DNA of 64,000 nucleotides from Teratosphaeria epicoccoides (Eukaryota; Ascomycota; Dothideomycetes; Mycosphaerellales; Teratosphaeriaceae). The stretch lies in the NCBI GenBank assembly GCA_021401465.1, contig JADDMT010000071.1, positions 98,268 through 162,267 on the forward strand, given 5' to 3'. Of this stretch, positions 12,567-23,857 are shown in pieces (within the stretch, counting starts at the first letter, position 1; every line of letters starts with the position of its first letter). The notes beneath the pieces are model-generated. The model was not told where the DNA came from. It searched no databases and worked only from the letters and a program-made list of their open reading frames with translations. The translations under genes and the position numbers were made by a program.

Positions 12567-13326
12567 ATGTCGTATGCTTCAGCGGTCAAGGACCATGGCC
12601 CAAAGCAGAGCGATGAGGAGGTTCGTCCGCACCTTTACTATCGATATTCGAAATACTAATGCATGTATCAGAAAGTCCCAGACGCCGTCCCCGAGATCGC
12701 CCACTCCGACTCAGGCGTCCACAGTATCGACTCCCTCTACTCTGACACCGTGAAGATCCCCTCTTACGCCGACCAGCAAAAAGCCGAAGAAGAGCGCGCC
12801 GCCGCGGAGGCTCGCGAAGCCGCCAACCAAGTCTCCAAGGACGCAAAAGATTTCGGCAAGAAGGCCGAGTCCGAGGCCCAACGCTTGCAGGCGCAAACGG
12901 GCAAGAAGGCGCAAGAGTACGAGAAGGAAGGCGGGAAGCAATATGAGAAGTTCAAGGGCGAGGCCAAGAACGCATACGGAAAGGTGGAGAAGGAGGTCAG
13001 CAAGGACTCCAAAGAGGCCGAGCGGGAAGCTAGGAAGGCGGAGGACTGGACGGAGAAGAACAGAGGAAACCCGGTTGTGATTGGCAATGTGGTTGTCGTT
13101 GGCACATTGGTGGCGCTGCTTGGAACCAGCGCGTACCGGGCGCACCAAGCTGGTACCCTAACGTGGAAGGTGGCTGGCGCGTGGGCGGGTGTGGTCGGTC
13201 TGTTCGCGGTGGGAGATTACTACGTGAGTTGGCGATTCTCTCCTTGGCCTGCAAATTGCATGCTAATAAACGGGCCTTTAGGTCTCATCCTACCTGTTCA
13301 AGAACAAATACCCGCCAAAGAACTGA
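12567..13326 (+). CDS. OM14: Mitochondrial outer-membrane protein OM14-like
   Basis: Three exons: 12567-12620, 12672-13223 and 13282-13326, about 216 residues. After a short acidic N terminus comes a long charged Ala/Glu/Lys-rich helical region (roughly residues 40-135; KKAESEAQRLQAQTGKK and similar). It is followed by at least two hydrophobic spans (GNPVVIGNVVVVGTLVALLG and an AGAWAGVVGLFAVGDYY span) and the short tail SSYLFKNKYPPKN. This layout and the NPVVIGN motif match the OM14 C-terminal domain family. In yeast OM14 is an abundant outer-membrane protein involved in cytosolic ribosome docking and metabolite transport. Family assignment is from pattern memory and is good but not certain. 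Confidence 0.82.
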
Positions 13327-14807
13327 GCCCGGGTCCTCTGGTCCCTTGGCAGGCTGGGAGTGTTGCGGATACGAGAACGACTCACCCCTCTTGACTTCTG
13401 TTACTTTGCGCGCGGCTCAGCGAACAGCGATGTAGTTTACGCTCCTCAGAATGATGCAGGACTTCTGAGCGCATCTTCCTGACCACACACCTCTGCAGCC
13501 GCGCTTGACGTTTCTCACTGTATCTCATTTCATGTCTGCTTGGCGTACACGCGGCTGAACTTCTGAAATACAGCTCGGCTTCTTGGCCAGAATCTTCCCA
13601 ACTCCTGTCTTGCTTGTTCGGGCTCGATCGGGCCAGCAGACGACTCACAATGATCTTGCCCTCCCTAGATCTGGGATACGTCAAGGCCGTCGATAAGGCC
13701 CGCCTTATTCGACCCGCACGAACGGGCCCTTGGGGGAGCGATGCTTTTACCAGACCAGCTGATAAGACCGATGCTTCGAGAGAGGCCAAGCAATGGATCC
13801 CGACGACACATAGCTTGGGGCGTAACTCCTTGCGATGGACGCGCGGAGCGTTGCTGAAAGGTGGACGACCGTCGGTCAGATGCTCTGGCCCGCAGCCAGA
13901 CGCATGTCGTGGCCAAGGACGCAGCCGCGATGGATGACTAAACGCGCCTCCTGCTCAGCGCTGTAAAAGATGGTGGCATAAGTCTCATCTCGCCGCCAAA
14001 GCAATGCCGGCTTGTCCGATGGCTCCATCGAGATTCCCGAGGTCCATAGGCAGATCACAAACATTAAGTCTGGCTGTACACATGCACCTCATCCAGTCTC
14101 CCTTCGGCATGAACGAGACAATCAAGCGTGCACCGAAAACAAAGCTTCCGTGACAGTCGATGCACCCCTGGCGGCTTCGCCGTCGTTATCGGATCGTTGA
14201 AAAGATTTGACTGGACCCCAGTTGCAGTAACTTGCAATCTGTACATCCACCAAGGGAACCCCGCATGTGTTGCGATATCAGAGTTGCCGTTCCCGCGGAA
14301 TACAAAAAGCCGCCTCTGCTTTGCTCGCGCGTGTGCGCTCCAATCAAGCTTCGTACCAAGGTGCCAAGTGCTTGAAAGTCAACGGGACGGCCTGCCCAAT
14401 CCGTAACAGCGTCCACTACACCTCCGCCTCCACATTGACATGCCACTCACCTTCCTATTTCATGCTTGCGGCCGTCAGTCTAGCAACGAGGAATGAGATG
14501 CGCGAGTTGCACAAGCTTCGAGCTCGTGTTCATGCGCGCGCGGGCAAACACAATCGTTCGAAATGCTCGATGTGTGATTGGCTGGGCGTACCAGATGTGA
14601 TACCATCAGCCAGACTACAAGCGTCGATTGAAAGACCGACGCTCTGTAGTAGTAGCGATGCGGTAGCAAGCCGGCTCACATGGCAAGCTAGCTCTTCTCA
14701 GCCCGCACTTATACACCTCTGGACCCTCGACCCCGGGCCATGAAGCTTACGAGATCTCCTGCATTTTATCTGATGTTACAGAGAGGTCTAAGGCTGATTT
14801 CGACAGC
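13327..14807. other. Intergenic, about 1.5 kb
   Basis: Open frames on both strands are short, overlap one another and have no recognisable domain. I see no tRNA and no repeat. The 3' part should hold the promoter of the transporter gene. Confidence 0.4.
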
Positions 14808-17004
14808 ATGGCGGCATTCGTATCACCAGCTGCTCTTGGCGGCGTCGCTGACCCTCGTCTGGGCGACGAAGCAGACAACATCGGCAAGGCACGCCATGGC
14901 TCCATCGCTGCCGCATGCGCTCCAGGATCTGCCGCCATAGGTCGTCGCGGCAGCGCAATTTACATGGACTCCGGCATCACCTTCGAGGACTAACACTACT
15001 GGGCCAACATCTCTCGCGAGGAAGAGAGGTCCCTGGAAACGAAAGGCTTTGGTCTCTCTGGCTGGGGCAGACTGCTGATTGGGAAGGGCATCCACAACGG
15101 GACGCCTCCGGATGTGGTAGCGGCGCAGGCCAACAGCAGCGACAGCAAAGGTGAGAAGACTGGTGACAAGGCTGTGGAAGCTTCAGCCACTGCTGATGCG
15201 GGCGGGCGTACGACTGCAGAGAAGGAGAACCGCTTTGGTATTATGCCGAATGAGTGGCATCAGGCTCAGCGGGCTGGGCGAACTGCTACGTGGGGTGCTG
15301 TCTTCTATCTGATCACGACCGATATTCTGGGTCCTTACACCGTGCCATGGGTAGGCAGATCCAGCTCCACTTTGTTTCGTCCAGAGCTGACTATTTCACT
15401 TCGCAGGCAATTGCCCAATTCGGCTACGGCCCAGGTTTCGCACTGTACACTGTCTTTGGTGGCATGGCTTTCTATTCTGGTCTTCAGCTGTGGAAGATGT
15501 TCGTTGGTCTTGATTCGACAAGATACCCTCTGCGCAATTACGGCGGTAAGCCGCTTATTTGGTCTGGAGATTCGATAGTCATACTGATTCAAACGATCAG
15601 ATCTCGCCTTCAGAGTGTACGGCCACTGGGCCAGGCAGCTGGTCATTGTCCTCCAGAGTTTCCAATTCTTCCTTAACGTCGCCCTGATCATCGAGACTTC
15701 TAGCCAAAGTCTTTCGCAAATGGCCCTTGGAAGGAATGGTACCGGATTCCTCTGCTGTAAGCTTCACAACTTTCCCTGGTTACTAAATTCAAATACTCAC
15801 GATAAGCAGTCGTCGTTGCCGAAGTCATCTTTGCCGTCGCGGGTTTTATTCTTGGCCAAATTAGAACGCTTCAGCGTCTGAGTTGGCTTGCCAATCTGGC
15901 CATCTGGCTGAATGTCATTGTGATCATTATGACCATGGCAGTCGTCCACGTTTATCCGCCCAACTACGACGCGGTCAAGACATCTTATGGTATCGATCAA
16001 GGCCCCACAATCACTACGGCCAACTGGCCGCCGGACACGCCGTTGATCTCGCGCTTGAACGGAATGATGAACTGCGTGTTCGCGTATGGTGGTGCTTCTT
16101 TGTTCAACGAGCTCATGGCTGAGATGCGCAGACCGTAAGCTGTCGTTGGTCATTCTGACAGGGGCTTGCGTCGCTGACACTTGATATAGCATGGACTTCT
16201 GGAAGGGCTTCATCTGCGCCGAGATCTTCATTTATGCCGTCTACCTGATCATGGGAATGGTCGTATACTCGGCGCAGGGCCAGTTCACCTGTGGGTTGCG
16301 CAGCAGCGGCATGGAGCGAAGACAAGACTGACATATCCTTTTCAGACAACCCGGCTTACCAAGGCATTCCAAACTCTGCCTACAGCTGGCAGACTCTCGG
16401 CAACGCAGTCTCGCTCATCTCTACCCTGATTGCAGCGCTACTGTACGGCAACATCGGCATCAAGGTCATCTACGCCGGGGTTTTCCGCGATATCTGCAAG
16501 TTCCCAGCTCTCGATACCAAGAAGGGCAAGCTCTTGTGGGTTGCAATTGGTATGTTAATGACAAAATCCGCTGACCCACATGGTGCTTGGCTAATAGATC
16601 ATGTAGTACCAATATACTGGGCCCTCGCCTTCGTCGTCGCCGCCGCGGTCCCTCAAGTCGCCAACCTCACCGCCTTCGTGGGTGCGGCCTGCATCCTGCA
16701 ATTCAGCTACACGTTCCCGCCGTGGCTGCACGTCGGCTACAACTGCCAGAGGGACGCAATGCTTCCAGAGGAAGAATTCAACCCTGCTACCGGAACTCCT
16801 GTCCGTGTTGATTACGGCGTCAGGCGATGGATCCGCGGGTTCAAGAAGCAGTTTGCCTTGAACACTTTCAACTCGATATATGCATTGGCGGCGCTGGCGA
16901 CGGCTGGGTTGGGCATTTATGCGAGTGTGATCGGGATGCATCAAACGCTCACATCGCCGGGTACCAAGATCACGCCTTTTACGTGCCAGAACCCGGCTGG
17001 TTAG
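14808..17004 (+). CDS. AAAP-family amino acid transporter with in-frame stop near N terminus
   Basis: Multi-pass amino-acid/auxin permease family member, resembling fungal neutral amino acid permeases. Exons by splice sites: 14808-15350, 15407-15545, 15601-15756, 15810-16134, 16190-16290, 16346-16549 and 16607-17004. Conserved features: GAVFYLITTDILGPYTVPWA at TM1, then about ten further hydrophobic spans, and NGMMNCVFAYGGASLFNELM. The reading frame from ATG 14808 is broken by TAA at 14991-14993 between ITFED and HYWANISREEER. Both sides belong to the cytosolic N-terminal tail typical of these permeases and are in the same frame, with no usable splice pair around the stop. Translation from the ATG at 15243 (MPNEWHQAQ) would still yield all membrane spans. 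So either the gene uses the downstream start or it is a very recent pseudogene. Confidence 0.8.
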
Positions 17005-17348
17005 GTTGCATGCGCCTCAGGCAAGTAATGCTGGAGAGGACGTGTCTTGCGGGAATTTGATAGTGGTCTATGAACTACTCTATGTTTGACGAGTGAGTCA
17101 ATAAGATGACGGTGCTCTATGCCTCAACATCCTCAAGTCTCCGTCCATGGCCTACTTTGGTCGATCGCGTTCTTCATGAGTTACTGTGCACCATAAGAAA
17201 GGGATGAATGCGTAGCTCTGGGCGCGGACGAAGGAATCAAGATCTTGGAAACACATCTCGCAACACAAGTCATTGTTCTGGGCTTGCATAAATTGATCTG
17301 CAGCTCTAACATTGCAGTCATTTCCGTTCCACCTGCAATCAACCTAGC
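17005..17348. other. Intergenic
   Basis: Short spacer between the transporter and the DUF4804-like pseudogene; nothing recognised. Confidence 0.4.
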
Positions 17349-18510
17349 GTGCAATGCTTCCATTACCCCCCACCCAGCCACCACCTCCACAAGACGACGG
17401 ACGCGGCCAACCACATCACCAACTTCGATGCCAGCACCAGCGCGCACGACGCTGTCGAAACCACCGTAGTGATGCACCCACGCCTCCCTACCCCAGTCAC
17501 CCTGCCTTTCGTACAAGCGCTTGCGAGGCTCTACCCTCGGGGGAAAAGCGCTATATGAAAACATCAGCGAGCGCGACCTAGTGGCGAGACCGATCAAGAT
17601 GCGGCCCTTGCATTCCACGAACCAGATAGACTACACCGCGCTCGCGACGGCTTGCACGATCCAGCGAGAGAAAATTGGCTTCGGGGGGTTTGGAGCGGGA
17701 GTCTGAGAACAAGCATATCTTTTTGGATGAATATCTGTTGCGTGATGGGATGATGCTTCCCTTCCTCCTAGCTGTCAGCGGACCAAGCCATTTCATCAGC
17801 TCTGCTTCTCGATTGAATAAGGTTTCAATCGATCCCAGCAAGCCTCAGCAGGAGCGCGGCATGATTGTCGGTCTGGTGGGTCCTAGACTGCATCAATATG
17901 GGCACATGAATCACGCGATCTTGTGTGCGAAGCCGGACGTTTGGAATTGTGCGCCCACAGTGCAGGATCCGGGCGTCACGAAGCTGTTTCAAGATATCCT
18001 TGGCGGACAAGCTGATGGCAGCAAGTTCGACGCGGCGATGTATATGGCTTGTGTCCGTGGGCCTTTTGAGAGACTGTTGCTTGAGCGCGCCGCGCAAGCT
18101 GACACGATAGCCTATGTTCAGCTTGCCGGACTTGGTCTTGGCATCTGGGTTATGCCTGAGGAATAGCTGCTTGTGTTGACCGCTTGCGCCTCGATCATGT
18201 TACTATGCTGGAGCTGAGCTGGATAGAAGTACCGACTTCAGCGCGGGACTCATGCAGAGCAGCGGGCATCAAGGTACTTTTCAATAGGCGGGATTGATGC
18301 GGTAAGCTGGACACAAATGAGCTGCTGGTCGTGAGTTGGGTGTGCGACTCGAATTTTCTGCCGGGCGATGAGTACTGGTCTGGATCTCTGGGGCCTCTGG
18401 ACGATCCAGCTGCGGCGTGCTGCTTGACGATTGTCGAGTTGCACAATCCGTGTGTCAATCCTCTTGCGTGGAGGCAGGAGGTGTTAATGGATGGGAGAAG
18501 GAATGAATGA
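17349..18510 (+). pseudogene. Frame-broken DUF4804-like protein gene
   Basis: A chain of coding-like blocks on one strand in changing frames: HKTTDAANHITNFDAST... up to about 17540; KALYENISERDLVARPIKM... up to about 17680; ENKHIFLDEYLLRDGMMLPF through GLGLGIWV up to 18163; then LELSWIEV... and PGDEYWSGSLGPLDDPAAA to a stop at 18508-18510. The first two frame changes sit on runs of G (about 17540 and 17685). The third block ends with TAG at 18164-18166, and the last has TGA at 18295-18297. The GLGLGIW and DPAAACC patterns recall DUF4804 proteins, whose function is unknown; I hold that name with moderate doubt. Sequencing errors at the G runs could explain two of the breaks, but not the stops. 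Confidence 0.55.
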
Positions 18511-19604
18511 ATGAATGAGAGAGTCGGAGACAATTTGGGGAAGAGATACTGATGCTTGCTTGGTCAGAGGTCACTGGACACTTTCAACAAATACGCGATC
18601 CCTTTGACAAAGTTCATCATGTGGGATGCTGATAAACTCAAGCTTCGCGCTGTTAACACACATAGTTGAAGGCCTTGCCGTTTGGCTCGAAAGTTGCCAG
18701 TCTAATGTGCCAGATATACTTTGTCTTCGCATTTCGCATTGATGCGCTCGAGAAATGACTCTATAGTCTTCGTGCCCTCGAAGCCGAAGGTGTCCGTGCT
18801 GCGGAGTGCTTTTGATGCTTCTCTAGGGAAGGATGATTTCCGAAGACGGAACAGAGGCATCATCTCATCTGCAAATACGCGGCGCTTTGCCTTACACGAG
18901 AAGACGGCAAGCCTGGCGTGACCCTCTCGATTCCGGATTGTGACGTTGTTGATGGTCGAGGCGAAGGAGGAGCTCATATATCTGTTCAAACTATCAGTAA
19001 AGTGTGGCGCAGACCTTTGCTTGCAGAGCAATTTATCACTTTGCGCATTTCTGGTGGCATGTGCATGAAATTGTGGTGCTTACTGTGGGCAATTCCGGCC
19101 GCACACGTCAAGGTAGTCCGGCGAAGCTCGCAGATTGCGTACTGGCCTCGACTGTTTGACAGATACGAAACGAGGGTAGTGGCGACACCTTGATGCAAAG
19201 TGACCTAACCAGCGGCTCATCTGAGCACACGGCCATATACATCAGGACTGTGGCGCTGATGGATTTCCTCTGGAAAGCAAAGCGTCTTGGAGCGATTGAC
19301 TGTGGCCGGAGGTTCGGGTACCTATGCTGGTGATTTCGCAGGAATAGCTCAGGTTGAATTGATACGGCCACGTCGAGCAATTCGATTGGAGGATAGAGAT
19401 ATATTGCACTGATTTCGGTATGCAGATAGGGGCGGGTTAGTCGGCAAGTCTTACATATGCAAAGCGAGAGCCAGCCCGAATCTGCCGCAGGAAGAGCGGC
19501 GGCTGAACCTAGCATGGTCCTCCGGATGTAAGCGGCTCGGCTTGCTGACCCTAAGCAGCAAGCGCCCCTATCCTCTAAAGCCGCGACACTTTTCAAAGCA
19601 ATCC
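18511..19604. other. Intergenic, about 1.1 kb
   Basis: A GAAT microsatellite-like run lies at the left edge (about 18501-18518). A minus-strand open frame at 18702-19031 (about 110 codons; MSSSFASTINNVTIRNREG) has no recognised domain and is not called. The right part is the 3' flank of the Zn2Cys6 gene. Confidence 0.35.
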
Positions 19605-21101
19605 TCACGTCTCACATAAAGACGTCGCAGAATCAATCTGCAAGCTCCTGTCCGCATCGACCAGACTTGAGCTTGTCCTCCTCTGAGACACAGCGCTCAG
19701 AATACTAACACTTTCGAGCACCCAACTGGGATCATACAGCCCCTCTACCCTTCTCACCCGCTCCAACAACATCACAGCACGGCTTCGCACATGATCCGCG
19801 CCAGCCTTGAAAGCCACAAGCGTAACTGCTGGTGACAGGCCCGTATCAACGGAGAATGCTGTCGGAACCTTGCCCAGGCGAGGCGCTTGGAGTTCACTCG
19901 CCAGCTCAGCCCAATCCAAAACTTGTGGACCATGCTCGTCGAAGGTGAAGCGATCTGGGCTTGTAGAGCTTTCGTCGAGCATGATCTGCATGGATTTGTG
20001 TTGCGCGCGCATTGCAGCGATGATAGCTGCAAGCTTTTGTGCTTTTGCATCTCTGGGGCCAGTCCAGATGTGATGGTCCGTCTCAAATAGGCTCAGGGCT
20101 TGCAGCCACTGAGTGAGATTGCTTTGAATGCGGCATCGAGCCGTGGAAATGTGCTCTCCGTTGTGCTGTTGGATGGACTCGCTGCACGATGCAGTATCGA
20201 GGATGTGCTCAAACGCTATACCATTGAGCTGAACTAGGTGTACTTGTGCAGATTTGATATCGAAGTATTTGGCCGGTATGACTAAGGCGTTGACGTTCGC
20301 ATGCCTCAACGTGCCAAGGTTTGATTTTCGTGTGTCGAGCATGGTGGTTGCATGGAGATTGAGAGCCATGAATGCGTGACTGATCGTGCCAAGATCGTCA
20401 TCTCTGCCAAGGAGTCTACGCCGTTGACTTGCGACCCTACAGGAACTTAGGACAGCGACGCCGTTCTTGAGATGCCGCATAGCGTCGTCTTGTTTATTGC
20501 GTAGCATATCAAAGCAGACAAACGTCAAACAGACCAGCAAAACTTCCATCTCGGACAGCGTGCTGCCACTTTCCAGAATATGCAGCCTGAGCTTCCTAGT
20601 GGCTCGACCGTAAAGCTGCATAGATGAGACGCTTCCTCCTGGCCAATGGCCGCACTTTGAGCTGATGTCGAAGTCGCGGTGCATTGAGCTCAAAGCGACC
20701 ACAGCCGATCGCACGACCGCCGAGTTGTAGCACTGTTGAGGAATCATATACGTCCATAGGTCAGAGACCAGGTAGCAAAAGAGTCTATCGGCCGCAACGT
20801 CAGTGTAATAGTGCAGCGCGCTTCGTTCCGCTGGCGTGACGGAAGGATCTAATAGCAAAGCTGTCCTTGGGTTCGTTTGTATCCGCTCAGGCTTATGCGA
20901 GACGATCATGATCTCGGATGGTGTAGTTCGGCTCTCTGTTCCCGTTCCTGCTCGATAGTGGCAGGGCCAGCCGGCGGCTGTGCATTGTTTACAAGTCGGC
21001 TTCTCCTCACTACATTTGAGATGTCGTTGACGACAGACTAAACAGCCGTTTCTGGATCTTGGCCCTCCCATGCGGCGCTTGACCAGTGGCTTGCCTGTCA
21101 T
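19605..21101 (-). CDS. Zn2Cys6 fungal-specific transcription factor
   Basis: Nuclear DNA-binding regulator, a single exon of 498 residues. The N-terminal zinc cluster (about residues 20-47) reads C-x2-C-x6-C-x6-C-x2-C-x6-C within GCLVCRQRHLKCSEEKPTC, preceded by the basic KRRMGGPRSR. The rest resembles the Fungal_trans_2-type middle domain: DPSVTPAERSALHYYTDVAA, then helices such as SEMEVLLVCLTFVCFDMLRN. Such factors often regulate nearby metabolic or secreted genes, but its target cannot be read from the sequence. No adjacent biosynthetic cluster is seen; neighbours are intergenic DNA and the BOS1 gene. Confidence 0.9.
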   Translation of the reverse strand: MTGKPLVKRRMGGPRSRNGCLVCRQRHLKCSEEKPTCKQCTAAGWPCHYRAGTGTESRTTPSEIMIVSHKPERIQTNPRTALLLDPSVTPAERSALHYYTDVAADRLFCYLVSDLWTYMIPQQCYNSAVVRSAVVALSSMHRDFDISSKCGHWPGGSVSSMQLYGRATRKLRLHILESGSTLSEMEVLLVCLTFVCFDMLRNKQDDAMRHLKNGVAVLSSCRVASQRRRLLGRDDDLGTISHAFMALNLHATTMLDTRKSNLGTLRHANVNALVIPAKYFDIKSAQVHLVQLNGIAFEHILDTASCSESIQQHNGEHISTARCRIQSNLTQWLQALSLFETDHHIWTGPRDAKAQKLAAIIAAMRAQHKSMQIMLDESSTSPDRFTFDEHGPQVLDWAELASELQAPRLGKVPTAFSVDTGLSPAVTLVAFKAGADHVRSRAVMLLERVRRVEGLYDPSWVLESVSILSAVSQRRTSSSLVDADRSLQIDSATSLCET

Positions 21102-21684
21102 GTCGTCCTCAATGCCAGCACGCTACCGGATTGTTGAATTCTCGCGGACTTCTTCTCGCCTCGTCTCAGGCCAGAGGGTCGAGGTGCAACAGACGAAGGA
21201 GCCAGTGGAAGCTTGGATCTGGGGTGTTAGAGTACTACTAGTCCGGTACTCAGCCTTGTGGCTGGCATGGTGGTGGTACAGCTTGTATGCGCGTGGACCG
21301 ACCAGGTCCTCCGAGCCCGTAATTGGCTGCGTCGTCTATGCAAGTCGCCTTCCACAGAGCCTGACTTTTCATGTGGCTCAGAAGCATGAAAGGCGACGTG
21401 ACGGCTTCATACTTGCGGCGCGAAACCTAGCAGCATTCAAGCCGCTCGTATACATACTCGACGACCATGCTCTCGACGTCTGTATGTCAATGAGGAACTT
21501 GGAGTCATCCTCCAGACGCGCCACAGCAGTGGCGATATTTGTTTCCTGATTCAGCCTGAGTAAGGTACCCGGGCGTTGGCATTCTCCGCTTGTTTCGGCC
21601 CGCTCTTAGCTGAATTGACAGCTTGCATGTGATTTTGAGAAGACCGTCGATGTAGATATTACCCTCCCCTAGAGTCACAACACC
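21102..21684. other. Divergent intergenic region (Zn2Cys6 / BOS1)
   Basis: Between two divergently read genes; must hold both promoters. No clear element recognised. Confidence 0.4.
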
Positions 21685-22526
21685 ATGGTAAGCACTCTTT
21701 GATTCGTAGGCGTGATATCAAGCTGATAATATGAGAGTCGGCATTATATAACTCAGCGTTACGGCAATCAAAAGCCATTCGCGCCGACCTCGAAGCCCTT
21801 GCCAACAATTCATCCCAAAACCCAACAGCACTCCAAGGACAATTGACCACTTCACTCACTTCTTTCTCGCGGACACTAGACGACTATCAAAAGAATATTG
21901 ACGTCGAGCTCGTACCCGAAAATGCCACAAAGGGTCGAGAACGAATAGCGAAATTCCGGGAAGACCTTCTAGATTTCAAGAGCCGATTTGCAGAAATCAA
22001 GCACGAACGAGATCAAGCTCGAGATGCAGCGGACAGGTCAGAGCTATTGGGCAGACGGCCTCATGCCACCCAAACACCCGAGAACCCCTACAGCGACGCA
22101 GCTGTGACCGCACGATCCGGCCAGAACGTCAATCCACTCTTCCGAACCAACAACCCCAGCTTCCAACCCACACCTTCTCCAGCCTCGAATCCATACAGCT
22201 CGACATATCAGTCACCATATGGCCTTGGCGCAGATCAGCAGCGAGAGAGTCATGCATTGAGAGAAAACACATTCTTTGGGCAGGCGAACCAGACGCTGGA
22301 TGAGTATTTGGAGCGCGGGAGGGCTGTGCTGGGTGATTTGGGTGATCAGAGGGAGGTGTTGAAGGGAACGCAGAGGAAGCTGTATGATATCGGGAGTACG
22401 TTGGGCATCAGTGGGGATACGATTCGGATGGTGGAGAGGAGGGCGAAGCAGGATAAGTGGATATTCTGGGGTGGGGTCGTGGTGTTTGTGGTGTTTGTCT
22501 ACTTGGTGTTGAAGTGGTTACGATGA
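21685..22526 (+). CDS. BOS1: ER-Golgi Qb-SNARE BOS1 (membrin)
   Basis: v/t-SNARE of COPII vesicles acting in ER-to-Golgi fusion. The coding part of exon 1 is just the ATG (21685-21687). The intron 21688-21737 (50 bp, GTAAGC donor, CTGAT branch, GAGAG acceptor) leads to exon 2 (21738-22526), giving MSALYNSALRQSKAIRADLE as N terminus, which matches fungal Bos1. Total about 263 residues. Seen: N-terminal helices (SFSRTLDDYQKN, FREDLLDFKSRFAEIK), an NPF/NPY-rich linker, the SNARE helix (NQTLDEYLERGRAVLGDLGD through LGISGDTIRMVERR), KQDKWIFWGG and a C-terminal transmembrane anchor. Confidence 0.92.
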
Positions 22527-23352
22527 GAGGCTCTGATGAGATCTGAGCTGCAGAGCTCCGGCAAAGATCAAGCTCCGTTTTAACAAGCGAAGGCGTTCGC
22601 AGCTACGGCATGCTCGTGATGTCTGGCTTTCAATCGTTGTGCCCCGAGAACAACCTAAGCCTATCGGCTGCTGGATTTCCGACCAGATTTCCAGGTCTGA
22701 TGTCCCCCTGGAGCCGTGGGAGGCTGTGTCGGAGAATTTTCGGGCAGAGGCAGGTGCGCATGGAGGTCGCCCATCTCGCCCAATCAGCCTCGTCACGTGC
22801 GCGACACATGAAGCTCAATTACATGGGACGAAAAACCCGGCGCAGCGATTGTTCAAGAGTCGACTGTGGCGATGGGTCGAGGCTCATACACGTATAGGCT
22901 TTCGTGGGGCACAAAATTGTACGAGCTCACGCGACGCCACGTGACCTTGCCATACGGTTCAAACCTTCCAGCCAAGCGGCGGCACTGCTTCGGGTCTGAT
23001 GGACAGTAAAGCTATCGATCTCAACACCCGAGACTGTCTCAGATATGGAGGCCTCGCTAGCTCCAAACTGCCAGCTGGCCTTGCGTTCAAAGAAAGTGAA
23101 TGTGTCACCCGACCTTGCGTGCCGGGCTTGTCCGGCCTCGAGCACAGCAAACGTGGCCTGCATGGCTCTGAGTTTCTGTTAAGATCTACAATCACGCTCT
23201 GTTGGCTCGGTCCCTCTAGGCTGAGACTGCCCGCGACATTCCTCTCCCCATATCGCAGAGATTTTGATGCCTCGAACGAACCCCATAGCGTAAGTCCTGA
23301 TCAGAACTAGACCTGGCCAGCCCAGGACAAAGATCTTACAGTGCGCAGAACA
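22527..23352. other. Intergenic, about 0.8 kb
   Basis: Spacer between BOS1 and the small secreted protein. Short open frames only; no domain recognised. Confidence 0.4.
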
Positions 23353-23745
23353 ATGCTACTTCTACCCTTCGCTCTCCTAGCAGGCTACACAGCTGCTACA
23401 TGGATGGAAGTCTTCCCGGGCCCCTGTGCCAACCGAGGAGCGAAGAGTATCGCAGGTCTTGAGATGAATGAATGGAGTAATTCAAGCTGGATGACAGGAT
23501 GTTATAGCGTCCCGAAGGGCACCGGACGTTCGATATGGTGGATCGAGCCGGGACCCTATATCCCGTGCAGAGGGTATGGGTACAACAATCCGAATTGCGC
23601 TGGTAATTTTGTTGCAAGGCTTGATGGGCTAGAAAATTGGGATTGCGCGGAGCATCCCCAAGGGAAGGGTATTTATAGTCTGCAGGTGGCTTGTCTGAAT
23701 TCGGTGAAGGCCTACGAAAGAGTCATCGAGAAGCCTTCAGGATAA
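23353..23745 (+). CDS. Small secreted protein, six cysteines
   Basis: 130 residues from the ATG at 23353-23355. The N terminus MLLLPFALLAGYTAA is a signal peptide. The mature part is rich in Trp, Gly and Asn and has six cysteines (in FPGPC, MTGC, YIPC, NNPNC, NWDC and VAC contexts), suggesting three disulfides. No transmembrane span, and no family that I recognise. Small size, even cysteine number and Trp richness fit an apoplastic effector-like or wall-associated protein, but that is inference. Confidence 0.65.
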   Translation: MLLLPFALLAGYTAATWMEVFPGPCANRGAKSIAGLEMNEWSNSSWMTGCYSVPKGTGRSIWWIEPGPYIPCRGYGYNNPNCAGNFVARLDGLENWDCAEHPQGKGIYSLQVACLNSVKAYERVIEKPSG

Positions 23746-23857
23746 GAACAGGGGGTTGTTACAGTATCATGGCCTAGAAGTCTGCGTTGAGAAGAAGTGG
23801 ACAGCGCGACTGTATCATGCAGAAAGAGCTTAATCGGTAGCCGGTTCTGGGCAAAAC

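Noticed and set aside
12711..13148. Long Leu-rich minus-strand frame opposite OM14
   Set aside because: Shadow of the Lys/Glu/Ala-rich helix; no start context or family.
18702..19031. Minus-strand frame of about 110 codons
   Set aside because: No domain and no partner exons found; could be chance.
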